Below are positions 34,018 to 42,209 of a stretch of DNA of 64,000 bases, one piece after another. Source of the stretch: Actinoallomurus iriomotensis (lineage in GTDB: Bacteria; Actinomycetota; Actinomycetes; Streptosporangiales; Streptosporangiaceae); the NCBI RefSeq assembly GCF_030269445.1, contig NZ_BSTJ01000017.1, forward strand, positions 163,627-227,626. Reading direction: 5' to 3'. The position numbers and the translations under genes are program-made. Numbering within the stretch: the stretch's first letter is position 1; each line of letters opens with the position of its first letter. The notes beneath the pieces are model-generated. The model did no database searches. It had not been told where the DNA came from and saw only the letters and a program-made list of their open reading frames with translations.

Positions 34018-34828
34018 GGCGCGCGAGCCGATAGCCGCCGGGCGTGACGCCGTAGTAGCGGGTGAACCAGCGCGTGAAATGGGCCTGGTCGGCGAACCCC
34101 GTACGGGCCGCGACGTCGCTCAGCGGCTCGCCGGCGGCGATCAGCCGCCGGGCCGCCCGTAGCCGCAGCTGCCGCTGGTAGTCGCTCGGCGCCATCCCGT
34201 ACGCCGACCGGAACGCGCGGTAGACCGCGTAGCGGGTACGGCCGGTCGCGGCCGCGAGGTCGTCGGCGGTGACGTCCTCCAGATACGTGTCGTGGATGAC
34301 GTCCCGCGCGAGCGCGGCGACCGTCGGCTCGGCGGCGGTGGGCCGTTCGGGCCGCCACCCGGTGGCGCGGCGGGTGAGGCACGCGACCGTGGCCGCGAGC
34401 AGTTCGTCGCGCCGCAGGGCCGGCGCACCGCCGACCAGCGCGCGGTGCAGGGCGTCGACGTGCCGCGCGGCGGCCGGATCGTCGATCACCGGCTCGGCGA
34501 ACAGCGGCAGACCGGCGGGGCGTCCTCCCCGGTCGGAGAGCACGTCGCGGACGAGATCCGGCCCGATGTGCACCATGCGGTAGGTGAAACCGAGCCCGTC
34601 GGCGGCGTGACCGTCGTGCGGGTCGTCGGGATTGAACGCCATCACCATGCCGCTCGCGCTGGTGTGCGCCCCGCCGCGGCAGGTGAACGACTGGGCGCCG
34701 CTCTCCGTGACGCCGAAGGAGTAGGACTCGTGGCTGTGCCGGTGGTAGACATGCCGCTCGAAGTGGGCGTGCATGGCCTCCAGCGGCCGATCACCCGAGT
34801 GCCAGTAACGGGACCAATCGCGTGGCAC
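34004..34828 (-). CDS. AraC family transcriptional regulator
   Basis: A 274-residue protein with an N-terminal AraC-binding cupin domain (HVYHRHSHESYSFGVTESG) and C-terminal double HTH (TADDLAAATGRTRYAVYRAF and LSDVAARTGFADQAHFTRWF, then YYGVTPGGYR). The acidic-His cupin core suggests a small ligand. GTG 34828 is preceded by GGAG and begins VPRDWSRYW. The likely target is the divergent DUF2000 gene, 73 bp away. Confidence 0.9.
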   Translation of the reverse strand: MPRDWSRYWHSGDRPLEAMHAHFERHVYHRHSHESYSFGVTESGAQSFTCRGGAHTSASGMVMAFNPDDPHDGHAADGLGFTYRMVHIGPDLVRDVLSDRGGRPAGLPLFAEPVIDDPAAARHVDALHRALVGGAPALRRDELLAATVACLTRRATGWRPERPTAAEPTVAALARDVIHDTYLEDVTADDLAAATGRTRYAVYRAFRSAYGMAPSDYQRQLRLRAARRLIAAGEPLSDVAARTGFADQAHFTRWFTRYYGVTPGGYRLARLRTG

Positions 34829-34901
34829 CGCTCCATTGTCGCCCGTGACCGGCGCACGAGCGTTCAAGACCCCCGGCGGGCGGCCGCGCCAGGATCGGGC
34901 C

Positions 34902-35312
34902 ATGCGATTCGACACCAAGATCGGCATTGTCGTCCGGGAGGATCTGGCCGTCTGGCAGAAACTCAATGTGACCGCGTTCCTGGCCGGCGCGGTCGCCGCG
35001 AACCACCCCGAGGTCATCGGCGAGCCGTACGAGGACGGCTCCGGCACCGGATACCTGTCGATGTTCCGCCAGCCCGTGCTCGTCTACGCCGCCGGCGCCG
35101 AGGCGCTCGGCCGGGTGCGCGGCGCGGCCGTGAACCGCTCCCTGGACGTCGCCGTCTTCACCGAGGACATGTTCAAGACCGGGCACGACGAGGCCAACCG
35201 CGCCGCCGTCCGCGCCGTGCCGGCCGAGGAGCTGGCGCTGGTCGGCCTCGCCGTGTTCGGGCCGAAGAACCCCCTGGACAAGACCCTCAAAGGGCTGCCC
35301 CTGCACCCGTGA
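34902..35312 (+). CDS. DUF2000 family protein
   Basis: A 136-residue protein with the DUF2000 pattern: MRFDTKIGIVVREDLAVWQK, NVTAFLAGAVAANHPEVIGE, and KTGHDEANRAAVRAVPAEEL. The fold is a small alpha/beta domain of unknown activity, sometimes found next to AraC-type regulators, as here. No membrane or signal segment is present. The start at ATG 34902 opens directly into the conserved strand. Confidence 0.88.
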   Translation: MRFDTKIGIVVREDLAVWQKLNVTAFLAGAVAANHPEVIGEPYEDGSGTGYLSMFRQPVLVYAAGAEALGRVRGAAVNRSLDVAVFTEDMFKTGHDEANRAAVRAVPAEELALVGLAVFGPKNPLDKTLKGLPLHP

Positions 35313-35315
35313 GCG

Positions 35316-37118
35316 TCAGGACAGCGTCACGTCGTCGAACTTGGCCGACGTCGGGTCGCCGAAGTAGCCGTCGTCGTGGCTCAGCAGCGTCAGGGTGTAC
35401 GCGTGGCCGCCGACGACCGGAGCCTCGGCCTTCTCCCACGTGTTGTAGTACGTGCAGGTGCGGGGCAACACCGTACTGGTGACGCCGGTCGTGTCGTCGC
35501 GCAGCGAGACGGTCACCCAGTCGTAGCGCACCTTGTCCGGGCAGCTGACGTTGTACCAGAACGACAGCCTGCGGTTGCCGCGCACGGCGGTGAAGTTCTG
35601 CCGGATGACGGAGTCGCCCTTCTTCGGATCGTCGGGGTAACCGAGCAGCGCCGCGTACCTTCCGCTGTGCGGATGGTCCTTGGTCACGCCGGTCACCACG
35701 CCCGCGGACGTCCAGCCGGCCAGCGAGCCGGTCTCGAAACCGCCGTTGACGAGCGGCCGCAGGGCCGCGGCCGCCGTACGTGCCGGAGCGCCGCCCGTGA
35801 CGGCGTGGTCCGCGACGGCGCGCGGTGCGGGGGCGCCGGGGCCGGGGCGGGCGGCCGCCAGGGCCAACCAGGACACGCCCGCCTCGCGAACCCGGCTCGC
35901 CTCGGCCCGGCCGGCGCGGAAGGCGTCCACGCCGTCGGGTGTGCCGAGCCCGGTCGGGCCGTCGTAACCGGGGCCCGCGGTGCAGAGGTACGCCGGAGTG
36001 CAGGTGCCGGTGCTGCCCTGGACGATGTCGTGCAGCTCGTCCGGATGGGCGTACGGGACCGCGGCCGCGTACCCGGTGCCCGGCAGCGACGCGGCCAGGG
36101 CGTACGCCCCGGCGATGATCGGCGCCGCCGCGCTGGTGCCGCCGACGACCTGCCAGCCGCCGAACCCGAACGTGTCGTACACCGCGACGCCCGTGTGCGG
36201 GTCGGCGACCGCCGCGACGTCGGCGACGGTGCGGCGCGAACAGCCGGTGTCCTTCTGCCACGGCGGCTTGGGTGCCTGCGTCGAGCAGCCGGAGCCCGAA
36301 CCGCTCCACGCCGTCTCGTCCCAGCCCCGCGCGTTGGACGCCCGGCTGAGTGTCGTGCCGCCGACCGCGGTGACGTGCGGGGCCGTGGCCGGGAACAGCA
36401 CGCCGTAGCCGCTGTCGCCGGAGGCCGCGGTGATCGCCACGCCCGGGTGGTCGAAGTGCTGGAAGTCGGAGGCGGCCGCCGAGGCCGACTCCGCGCCGCC
36501 GTAGCTGTTGGAGATGTACTTCGCGCCGAGGCGTACGGCGGTGTCGACGCCCTGGCCCAGGCCGGGGATCGAGGGCTCGTCGGCCTCGACGAGGAGGATC
36601 CTGCAGTTGGGGCAGGCCGCCGAGACCATGTCGAGGTCAAGGGACATCTCCTCGGCCCAGCTGGTGTCGGCGTGGGGCAGCCGGGTGCTGCCGTCGGCGT
36701 TGACCTTGCGGAAGCAGCCGTTCGCGGTGGTGCACGGCGGCAGGCCGTACTGCGCGCGGTAGACGGCGAGGTCGGACTCGGCCTTCGGGTCGTCGAAGAC
36801 GTTGATGATGGCGACCGTCTGGCCCTTGCCGGCGGTCGCGGTCGGCAGCCGGTAGGCGTCGCGCAGCTCGCGCGCGCCGAGCCCGGTGGGCGCGTGCTGC
36901 GGCTGGATGCCGTGCTGCGGCCTCACATCGGTGCGCACGAGCGCGAGGCAGGTCACCATGCCCGGCTTGGACGTGTCCGGGCACGCCCGCTTGACCGGCA
37001 GGCCCGCGAGGGGATCGACGCCGGCGTCCGCAGAGCCGACGCCGCGGACCGGCACGGAGACGAACGCGAGCGCGGCCAGCACGGCGAGGCCCGCCCGCCG
37101 GGTGAGGATGGACACCAT
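35316..37118 (-). CDS. Secreted S53 (sedolisin) serine protease with C-terminal beta domain
   Basis: A 600-residue secreted peptidase. The signal peptide is residues 1-31 (ending VGSADA). Sedolisin residues are visible: Glu and Asp in SWAEEMSLDLDMV, the oxyanion Asp in AASGDSGYG, and Ser in GGTSAAAPIIAG. The usual long pro-domain is absent; only about 65 residues precede GARELRDAYRLP, as in short actinomycete members. Residues 455-600 are a separate beta-sandwich-like domain (NGGFETGSLAGWTSAG onwards) that may bind a polymer. ATG 37118 follows GGGAG. Confidence 0.9.
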   Translation of the reverse strand: MVSILTRRAGLAVLAALAFVSVPVRGVGSADAGVDPLAGLPVKRACPDTSKPGMVTCLALVRTDVRPQHGIQPQHAPTGLGARELRDAYRLPTATAGKGQTVAIINVFDDPKAESDLAVYRAQYGLPPCTTANGCFRKVNADGSTRLPHADTSWAEEMSLDLDMVSAACPNCRILLVEADEPSIPGLGQGVDTAVRLGAKYISNSYGGAESASAAASDFQHFDHPGVAITAASGDSGYGVLFPATAPHVTAVGGTTLSRASNARGWDETAWSGSGSGCSTQAPKPPWQKDTGCSRRTVADVAAVADPHTGVAVYDTFGFGGWQVVGGTSAAAPIIAGAYALAASLPGTGYAAAVPYAHPDELHDIVQGSTGTCTPAYLCTAGPGYDGPTGLGTPDGVDAFRAGRAEASRVREAGVSWLALAAARPGPGAPAPRAVADHAVTGGAPARTAAAALRPLVNGGFETGSLAGWTSAGVVTGVTKDHPHSGRYAALLGYPDDPKKGDSVIRQNFTAVRGNRRLSFWYNVSCPDKVRYDWVTVSLRDDTTGVTSTVLPRTCTYYNTWEKAEAPVVGGHAYTLTLLSHDDGYFGDPTSAKFDDVTLS

Positions 37119-37131
37119 CTGCTCCCTTCAC

Positions 37132-37162
37132 CCGCGGTGACGTGCGGGGCCGTGGCCGGGAA
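37132..37162. repeat. 31-bp exact copy of an S53 coding segment in its own leader
   Basis: The 31 bases at 37132-37162 are identical to 36365-36395, inside the S53 gene where they encode part of FPATAPHVTAVGG. The leader copy sits 14-44 bp before the start codon and also runs on the minus strand, so it is a direct repeat 767 bp away. The rest of 37119-37364 is AT-richer and holds the PadR promoter region; no gene is visible. Confidence 0.85.
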
Positions 37163-37364
37163 ATGCGGCCGCGGAGCCGGCGCGCATGAATTCAATTCCC
37201 GCGACCGCTCGCGTCAATCGGCCCACTGAGCTGCGAAGAGTTGGTCCTGCGCTGCAATTTCGCGCGTTATGGAGCGATTAACAGCTATTTATTGAGCTAC
37301 TTTTCATCTGGTCGAATACCCGATCGTCCTGCCTCCATCGACAACCCATGCCGAGGCAGGTACC

Positions 37365-37718
37365 ATGCGTGGCATGGAACAGGGTGATGCATTGAACCTC
37401 CTCACGCAGATGCGTAGGGGCGCGCTGCCCTACTGCGTGCTGGCGCTGTTGCGCGACGAGCAGCGCTACAGCGTCGAGATCATCCGCCTTCTCGGCGAGG
37501 TCGACGGGATGGTCACCAGCGAAGGGACCATCTACCCCTTGCTGTCCCGGCTGCGCCGGCAGGGACTGGTCGAAACGACATGGCAGGAGTCCACCACCGG
37601 TCCGCCGCGGCGCTACTACCGGCTCACCTCGGCCGGGCGCCAGGCGCTGAACGTTTTCGCCGGGGAGTGGGACCGATTCAGCGACGCCGTGAAGTACTTC
37701 ATAGGGAAGGGAAATTGA
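37365..37718 (+). CDS. PadR family transcriptional regulator
   Basis: A 117-residue winged helix of the PadR type: GALPYCVLALLRDEQRYSVE, VTSEGTIYPLLSRLRRQGLV and the wing STTGPPRRYYRLTSAG. The short C-terminus matches subfamily s2, usually coupled to a membrane protein. ATG 37365 follows GAGGCAGG; ATG 37374 is an alternative. Its stop overlaps the TTG of the downstream HAAS gene, the common PadR-HAAS pair where PadR represses its own operon. Confidence 0.9.
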   Translation: MRGMEQGDALNLLTQMRRGALPYCVLALLRDEQRYSVEIIRLLGEVDGMVTSEGTIYPLLSRLRRQGLVETTWQESTTGPPRRYYRLTSAGRQALNVFAGEWDRFSDAVKYFIGKGN

Positions 37719-38320
37719 AAGCGATGACGGCTACGGACGAACTGATCGAGGACTACCTCGGCCGCCTCGAGACGGCGGCTCGCACGCTGCCGTCGGCCCA
37801 GCGAGCGGAGCTGCTCGCCGAGATCAAGGCCCACATCGAGATCACGCTGTCCCAGGAGCGGCACCAGGACGAGGCGACCGTACGCACCGTCCTCGACCGC
37901 CTCGGCACGCCGGAGGACATCGTCCGCGAGGCGGGCGCCGAGGCGGAGCCCTCACCTCAGGCGGCGGCCACGGGGCGACGCGGGGTGGGTGCCTTCGAGC
38001 TCGTGGCGGTCATCCTCCTGCTGATCGGCGGCATCGTCCTACCCGGCCTCGGCTGGGTGATCGGGGTGGTGCTTCTGTGGGCCTCCGCTCGTTGGACGAC
38101 CCTCGACAAGCTGATCGGCACCCTGATCTTCCCCGGAGGGCTGGCCGTCGCCGTCTGGCTTTTCTTCTTCTGGAGTCGTGGGTCCAGTACCTGCTCCCCG
38201 GACGGCGCCTGTAAGAGCTCGGGAGCCGGAGTCGCCTCGACCATCATCCTGGTCACCGTGGTCGGCTCGATCGGATCGGCCGCATACCTGCTGCGCCGCG
38301 CGAAACCCCCCGCGATGTGA
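37715..38320 (+). CDS. HAAS-domain membrane protein (PadR partner)
   Basis: A 201-residue protein with a soluble HAAS helical domain at the N-terminus (DELIEDYLGRLETAARTLPS, AQRAELLAEIKAHIE, ATVRTVLDRLGTPEDIVREA) and three to four membrane helices after about residue 90. HAAS proteins pair with PadR regulators and are thought to sense the envelope. TTG 37715 overlaps the PadR stop (TTGA) with GGGAAGGG upstream; ATG 37724 is an alternative. Confidence 0.85.
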   Translation: MKAMTATDELIEDYLGRLETAARTLPSAQRAELLAEIKAHIEITLSQERHQDEATVRTVLDRLGTPEDIVREAGAEAEPSPQAAATGRRGVGAFELVAVILLLIGGIVLPGLGWVIGVVLLWASARWTTLDKLIGTLIFPGGLAVAVWLFFFWSRGSSTCSPDGACKSSGAGVASTIILVTVVGSIGSAAYLLRRAKPPAM

Positions 38321-38414
38321 CCTTCCGGCCCACAGAGGGTGCTCTGGCAGGAGCGATCGGGGGCAGGGCACACTGGGGCGTACCTGGTGGCATCGGGATG
38401 TACGGGAGAGAGCA

Positions 38415-39191
38415 CTGGCTTCCACGCGAGAGACCGGCGCGCCCGAGGCGCCGGTCGGTACCGAACGTTCGGCGGCCCCGCGGTTCGCCGCGGAGGCCGT
38501 CGCCTGGGTGGCGACGCCCTGGGCGCTGGCCTCCCACTCGCCGGTCCTCGCCGGTGTGGCGCTGCTGCTCCTGATCGGGCTCCCTGCCGTGTTCGCCACG
38601 CCCGGCGACAAGACCCAGGTTCCGGTCGCCGTGCCCGGCTGGGTCACGGTCGCGCTGGTCGTGCTGCAACTCCTCGCCGCGGTCACCGCGTCCTGGGCGG
38701 CCTGGCCGGTGCCGGTGGCGCTGCTGGTCTGGGCGCTGGTCATCGGCACCATCTACAGCGAGATCCCGCGCTGGCGGCGGCTCACCGGGGGCGACCTCGT
38801 CGCCACCGGCCCGGCGCACCTGGTGAACGAGGGGCTGGCGTTCCTCTTCGAACTGCTCGCGCTGGCGATGCTCGCCTGGTGGGGCGCGACCGTCGGGAGC
38901 GGGCTCGCCCTGCACCTGATTCTGGGCATCGGCACGCCGCTGGCGGCGGCGGTCGTGTGGGGGCTGTTCGCCGCGCCGAAGGCCCGGGTGGCACTGCCGC
39001 TCGCCGGGGTCCTCGCGGTGAAGGCGCTCGTCTTCGGCTCGGCGATGATCTGCCTGGACGTGCTCGGGCACCGTACGCTCGCGGTCCTGTTCGGCGTGCT
39101 CGTCACCGCCAACACCGTGATCGCCACCCTCGACCGCGAGGCCGCCTTCCTCAAGGTGGACGTCTCGCGGTGGACCGGCATGAACCGCTGA
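38415..39191 (+). CDS. Membrane protein with two YrdB/DUF2568-like halves
   Basis: About 258 residues and eight hydrophobic segments. The second half (NEGLAFLFELLALAMLAWWG, LGIGTPLAAAVVWGLFAAPK) has the YrdB/DUF2568 pattern, and the first half (AAEAVAWVATPWALASHSP) is a shorter, diverged relative, so it looks like an internal duplication. There is no ATG, GTG or TTG in frame before the first helix; CTG 38415, with GGGAGAGAG just upstream, is the best start. GTG 38508 would remove the first helix. Function is unknown. Confidence 0.7.
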   Translation: MASTRETGAPEAPVGTERSAAPRFAAEAVAWVATPWALASHSPVLAGVALLLLIGLPAVFATPGDKTQVPVAVPGWVTVALVVLQLLAAVTASWAAWPVPVALLVWALVIGTIYSEIPRWRRLTGGDLVATGPAHLVNEGLAFLFELLALAMLAWWGATVGSGLALHLILGIGTPLAAAVVWGLFAAPKARVALPLAGVLAVKALVFGSAMICLDVLGHRTLAVLFGVLVTANTVIATLDREAAFLKVDVSRWTGMNR

Positions 39192-39333
39192 CCAGGAACG
39201 GGCATCCGATCGGCTGTTCATCTCCGGACTTTCGGTTGATCGGGTGTGACCGTCTGGTCGATGTGGAGCCCGGTGCGCGTTCGCCAGTCTGGCCGGGAGC
39301 CCGCGGTGGGCGCGGGCACCGGGAGGAGATGGG

Positions 39334-40926
39334 ATGCGCGGAGCGCGAGGGCGCCGGCGAATGGCGATACCGATCGTGGTGTCTCTTGTCATGCCGTTGA
39401 CCGCGATGGTGCCGCCGGCGGGCGCCGCCGTGCCGCGGGCGAACGGCGACTGGCCGACCTGGCAGGGCGACCGGCTCGGGTCGCGGTTCAATTCGGCCGA
39501 ACACGCCATCACGCCGGCCAATGTCGGCGGGCTGAAGTTGAGGTGGGCCTTCGCGTACCCGAAGGAGGCCGGCACGCCACGCAGCCAGCCCGCGGTCTCC
39601 GGCGGCACGGTCTACTTCGGCGGCCCGGACGGCAAGATGTACGCCCGCGACGCCCGTACCGGCGGCGCGCGGTGGACCTTCGACCTGACCACGGTCGGCA
39701 CCGGCGGCACGCAGGTACAGGACGGCCCGGCGGTCTCCGGCGGCCGGGTCTACTTCGGCGACATCCGCGGCTACCTGTACGCGGTGGACCGGCGCAGCGG
39801 GCGGCTCGACTGGGTGACGCGGCTCGACGCGACACCCGGCGCGGTCGTCACCAGCTCGCCGATCGTCTTCGACGGCCGGGTGTACGTCGGGGTGTCCAGC
39901 GGCGAGAACGTCGCCGGTAAGGACCACGCCTGCTGCACCTTCCGGGGGCACCTCGACGCCCTCGACGCCCGTACCGGGAAGGTCGCCTGGCGCTACTACA
40001 CCGTGCCCAAGCCCAAGCGGGACGGCACCTGGCCGAACGGTCTGCCGAGGTACGCGCCGTCCGGCGGCGGGGTCTGGAGCAGCCCGGCGGTCGACCCGGA
40101 GACGCACACCGTGTACGTCGGCACCGGCCAGAACTACACCGGCAGCGGCGGGCACTTCGACTCCGTACTGGCGCTGGACACCCGTACCGGGCGGGCCCGC
40201 TGGACCAGGAAGATGACCGACGTCGACACCTGGCGGGCCGAGTGCGGCAGCCAGGACCCGGCGGACCAGAAGTACTGCCCGAACCTCCCGGACGGCACCG
40301 CGCTGGACTTCGACCTCGGCGCCGCGCCGAACCTGTTCACCATGGGCGGGCGGCGCCTGGTCGGCATCGGCCAGAAGGTCGGCGTGTACCACGTGCTCGA
40401 CGCCCGTACGGGCAAGGCGGTCTGGCGGCGGCAACTGTCCACGCCGATGCCGAACGGCGGCCTGTCCGGCATCCAGTGGGGTTCGAGCTACGACGGGCAC
40501 CGGCTGTACGTCGCGACGTACATGGCCGACCCGGGCACGCTGTTCGCGCTGGACCCGGCCACCGGGCACGTGCTGTGGCAGGCGCCGAGCCCGGCGGACG
40601 GCTGCACGACGGGCGGTGCGGCGAAGTACCCGGACATCTGCCAGCGCGGCTTCACCCCGGCGGTGACCACGACGCCCGGCCTCGTCTGGGAGGGCGGCAT
40701 GGACGGCAAGATGCGCGCCTACTCGGCGGACACCGGCCGGGTCCTGTGGAGCTACGACACGATGCGGGACGTCCAGGGCGTCAACGGCCTGCCGGGCCGG
40801 GGCGGCGCCCTGTCCGGCGGCGGCGGCGCGGTCGTCTCGCACGGCCTGCTCTACACGCAGACCGGCTACGCCTTCACCCCGTACCCGAACGACCGCGGCT
40901 CCGCGCTGATGGTCTTCGGCCGCTGA
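39334..40926 (+). CDS. Secreted PQQ-type beta-propeller dehydrogenase-like protein
   Basis: A 530-residue exported propeller. The signal peptide ends near residue 32 (PAGAAVP). Repeated strands of the quinoprotein type occur (DARTGGARWTFDL, DARTGKVAWRYYTV, DTRTGRARWTRKM, DPATGHVLWQAPS). A vicinal disulfide pair, DHACCTFRG near residue 202, is the hallmark of PQQ-dependent alcohol dehydrogenases. The cytochrome c domain of poly(vinyl alcohol) dehydrogenases is missing, so electrons would go to a separate carrier. ATG 39334 follows GGAGGAGAT. A hairpin terminator follows. Confidence 0.88.
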   Translation: MRGARGRRRMAIPIVVSLVMPLTAMVPPAGAAVPRANGDWPTWQGDRLGSRFNSAEHAITPANVGGLKLRWAFAYPKEAGTPRSQPAVSGGTVYFGGPDGKMYARDARTGGARWTFDLTTVGTGGTQVQDGPAVSGGRVYFGDIRGYLYAVDRRSGRLDWVTRLDATPGAVVTSSPIVFDGRVYVGVSSGENVAGKDHACCTFRGHLDALDARTGKVAWRYYTVPKPKRDGTWPNGLPRYAPSGGGVWSSPAVDPETHTVYVGTGQNYTGSGGHFDSVLALDTRTGRARWTRKMTDVDTWRAECGSQDPADQKYCPNLPDGTALDFDLGAAPNLFTMGGRRLVGIGQKVGVYHVLDARTGKAVWRRQLSTPMPNGGLSGIQWGSSYDGHRLYVATYMADPGTLFALDPATGHVLWQAPSPADGCTTGGAAKYPDICQRGFTPAVTTTPGLVWEGGMDGKMRAYSADTGRVLWSYDTMRDVQGVNGLPGRGGALSGGGGAVVSHGLLYTQTGYAFTPYPNDRGSALMVFGR

Positions 40927-40932
40927 CCGGCG

Positions 40933-40961
40933 GCGGCGGCCCCCGCGCGAGGGGCCGCCGC
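40933..40961. terminator. Bidirectional hairpin terminator
   Basis: GCGGCGGCCCC (40933-40943) pairs with GGGGCCGCCGC (40951-40961) around a 7-nt loop, between the convergent propeller and esterase genes. Confidence 0.65.
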
Positions 40962-40970
40962 TCTCCCGCG

Positions 40971-42077
40971 TCAGTTCCAGAAGGTCACCTCCGGACAGGC
41001 CGGCGAGGGCCCGTCCAGCAGGGGCTCGGGCCGGTTCCGGAGGTGGCGGTCGAAGAAGGCCCCGACGTAGGCCCGCGTGATCTGCACCGCGCGGGTCCCG
41101 GAGATGTCCGTGCCGAAGTCGAGGCCGAGCTCGTCGGCGAGCGGATGCAGGTCGGTGAAGGAGGAGTGCTGCGTGCCGGCGACGGTGATCCAGCGTCGCC
41201 ACCCGGTCAGGTGCCGCCACGCGTCGTTCCAGGTCGCGTCCTTGGACGACGGCGTGTGCCCGGCCGCGGTCCCCATGAGCAGGAACGGGCGGGACAGCCC
41301 GGTGACGGGCGTGTTGATCGTGCCGTCCATGTCGATCCCGGCCCGTACCCGCCGGTCGGCCGCCATGGTCACGGCCGTGGAGTCTCCGCCGAGGGAGTGC
41401 CCGGCCATGCCGATCCGCGAGGAGGAGACGCCGCCCTTCCACGCGGGGTGCGAGCCGGTGAGCCGGTCGAGGACGAACGACACGTCGGCGGCCCGGCCGG
41501 CGGCCAGCTTCCGCGCCAGGGCGGGCGTCGGGTCGGCCTCGCACACGACACACGTGGTGGTGTGGCCGTCGGGGAAGGTCTCACCGAAGTTCTCGTAGGT
41601 GTGGTCGACCGCGGCGACCGCGTAGCCCCGGCTCGCCAGGTCCTCGCCCAGCGAGGTGAGGGACGAGCGCGGCAGGGAGAACCCCGGGGAGAGCACGACC
41701 AGCGGATGCCGGCCGCGGGTCGGCGTGGCGTCGGTGTACGCGTCGGTGCGGGTCCGGCTCAGCGTGTCGGGCGCCACGGTGGTGATGCCCTCTCCCTTGA
41801 GCAGCAGCGCCGACTCCTGCGGGGTCATGTACGCGGCGCGCGTGCCCCCTGCCGCCGACGCCGGGTACCAGAGCGACACCATCAGCCGGCGCGCGCCCGA
41901 CACCGGCACCCACGGGTCCGTACGCGAGGAGTCGACCAGCTGCAACGTCGTGACGCCGACCGGGCGAGGGCCGGTCGGCCGGGGCAGGCCGAGCTCGGGT
42001 TCCGCGGCCGCCGGGGTGGCGGCGGTGCAGGTGAGGAGGGTGGCGGCCAGCAGGCCGCCGATGATGGATTTCCGCAT
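40971..42077 (-). CDS. Secreted alpha/beta hydrolase, PAF-acetylhydrolase/cutinase-like
   Basis: A 368-residue secreted esterase. The signal peptide is about 1-25 (ATPAAAEPE). The nucleophile elbow is MAGHSLGGDSTA, the oxyanion region VVLSPGFSLPRSSL, and the Asp/His pair is probably in GIDMDGTI and GTQHSSFTDLHP. A disulfide-like CVVC lies in TTTCVVCEAD. The overall plan (ASAAGGTRAAYMTPQES and later) follows the platelet-activating-factor acetylhydrolase family. ATG 42077 opens MRKSIIGGLLAAT, a clean signal peptide. Confidence 0.88.
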   Translation of the reverse strand: MRKSIIGGLLAATLLTCTAATPAAAEPELGLPRPTGPRPVGVTTLQLVDSSRTDPWVPVSGARRLMVSLWYPASAAGGTRAAYMTPQESALLLKGEGITTVAPDTLSRTRTDAYTDATPTRGRHPLVVLSPGFSLPRSSLTSLGEDLASRGYAVAAVDHTYENFGETFPDGHTTTCVVCEADPTPALARKLAAGRAADVSFVLDRLTGSHPAWKGGVSSSRIGMAGHSLGGDSTAVTMAADRRVRAGIDMDGTINTPVTGLSRPFLLMGTAAGHTPSSKDATWNDAWRHLTGWRRWITVAGTQHSSFTDLHPLADELGLDFGTDISGTRAVQITRAYVGAFFDRHLRNRPEPLLDGPSPACPEVTFWN

Positions 42078-42160
42078 GGACCGCAGCCTCCAGCCGATGC
42101 GACGACGATCACGTCCGCCGGTCGTTGATCGGCCGGCTACGACTTTCGTTGGCGGCCGGT

Positions 42161-42174
42161 ACGACGATCGTCGT
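42161..42174. promoter_or_regulatory. 14-bp palindrome before the two-component genes
   Basis: ACGACGATCGTCGT is a perfect palindrome 36 bp upstream of the kinase ATG; the flanking TACGACTTTCGTTGG and GGTACGACG add repeated TACGAC elements. It is a candidate autoregulatory site for the response regulator. Confidence 0.45.
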
Positions 42175-42209
42175 GGGTCGGGGCGACTCGCCGCCCGTAC
42201 GCTCGGGCC

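Noticed and set aside
39151..41553. 800-codon open frame opposite the PQQ-type propeller
   Set aside because: Mirror frame of a gene with a signal peptide and family motifs; no Shine-Dalgarno and repetitive composition.
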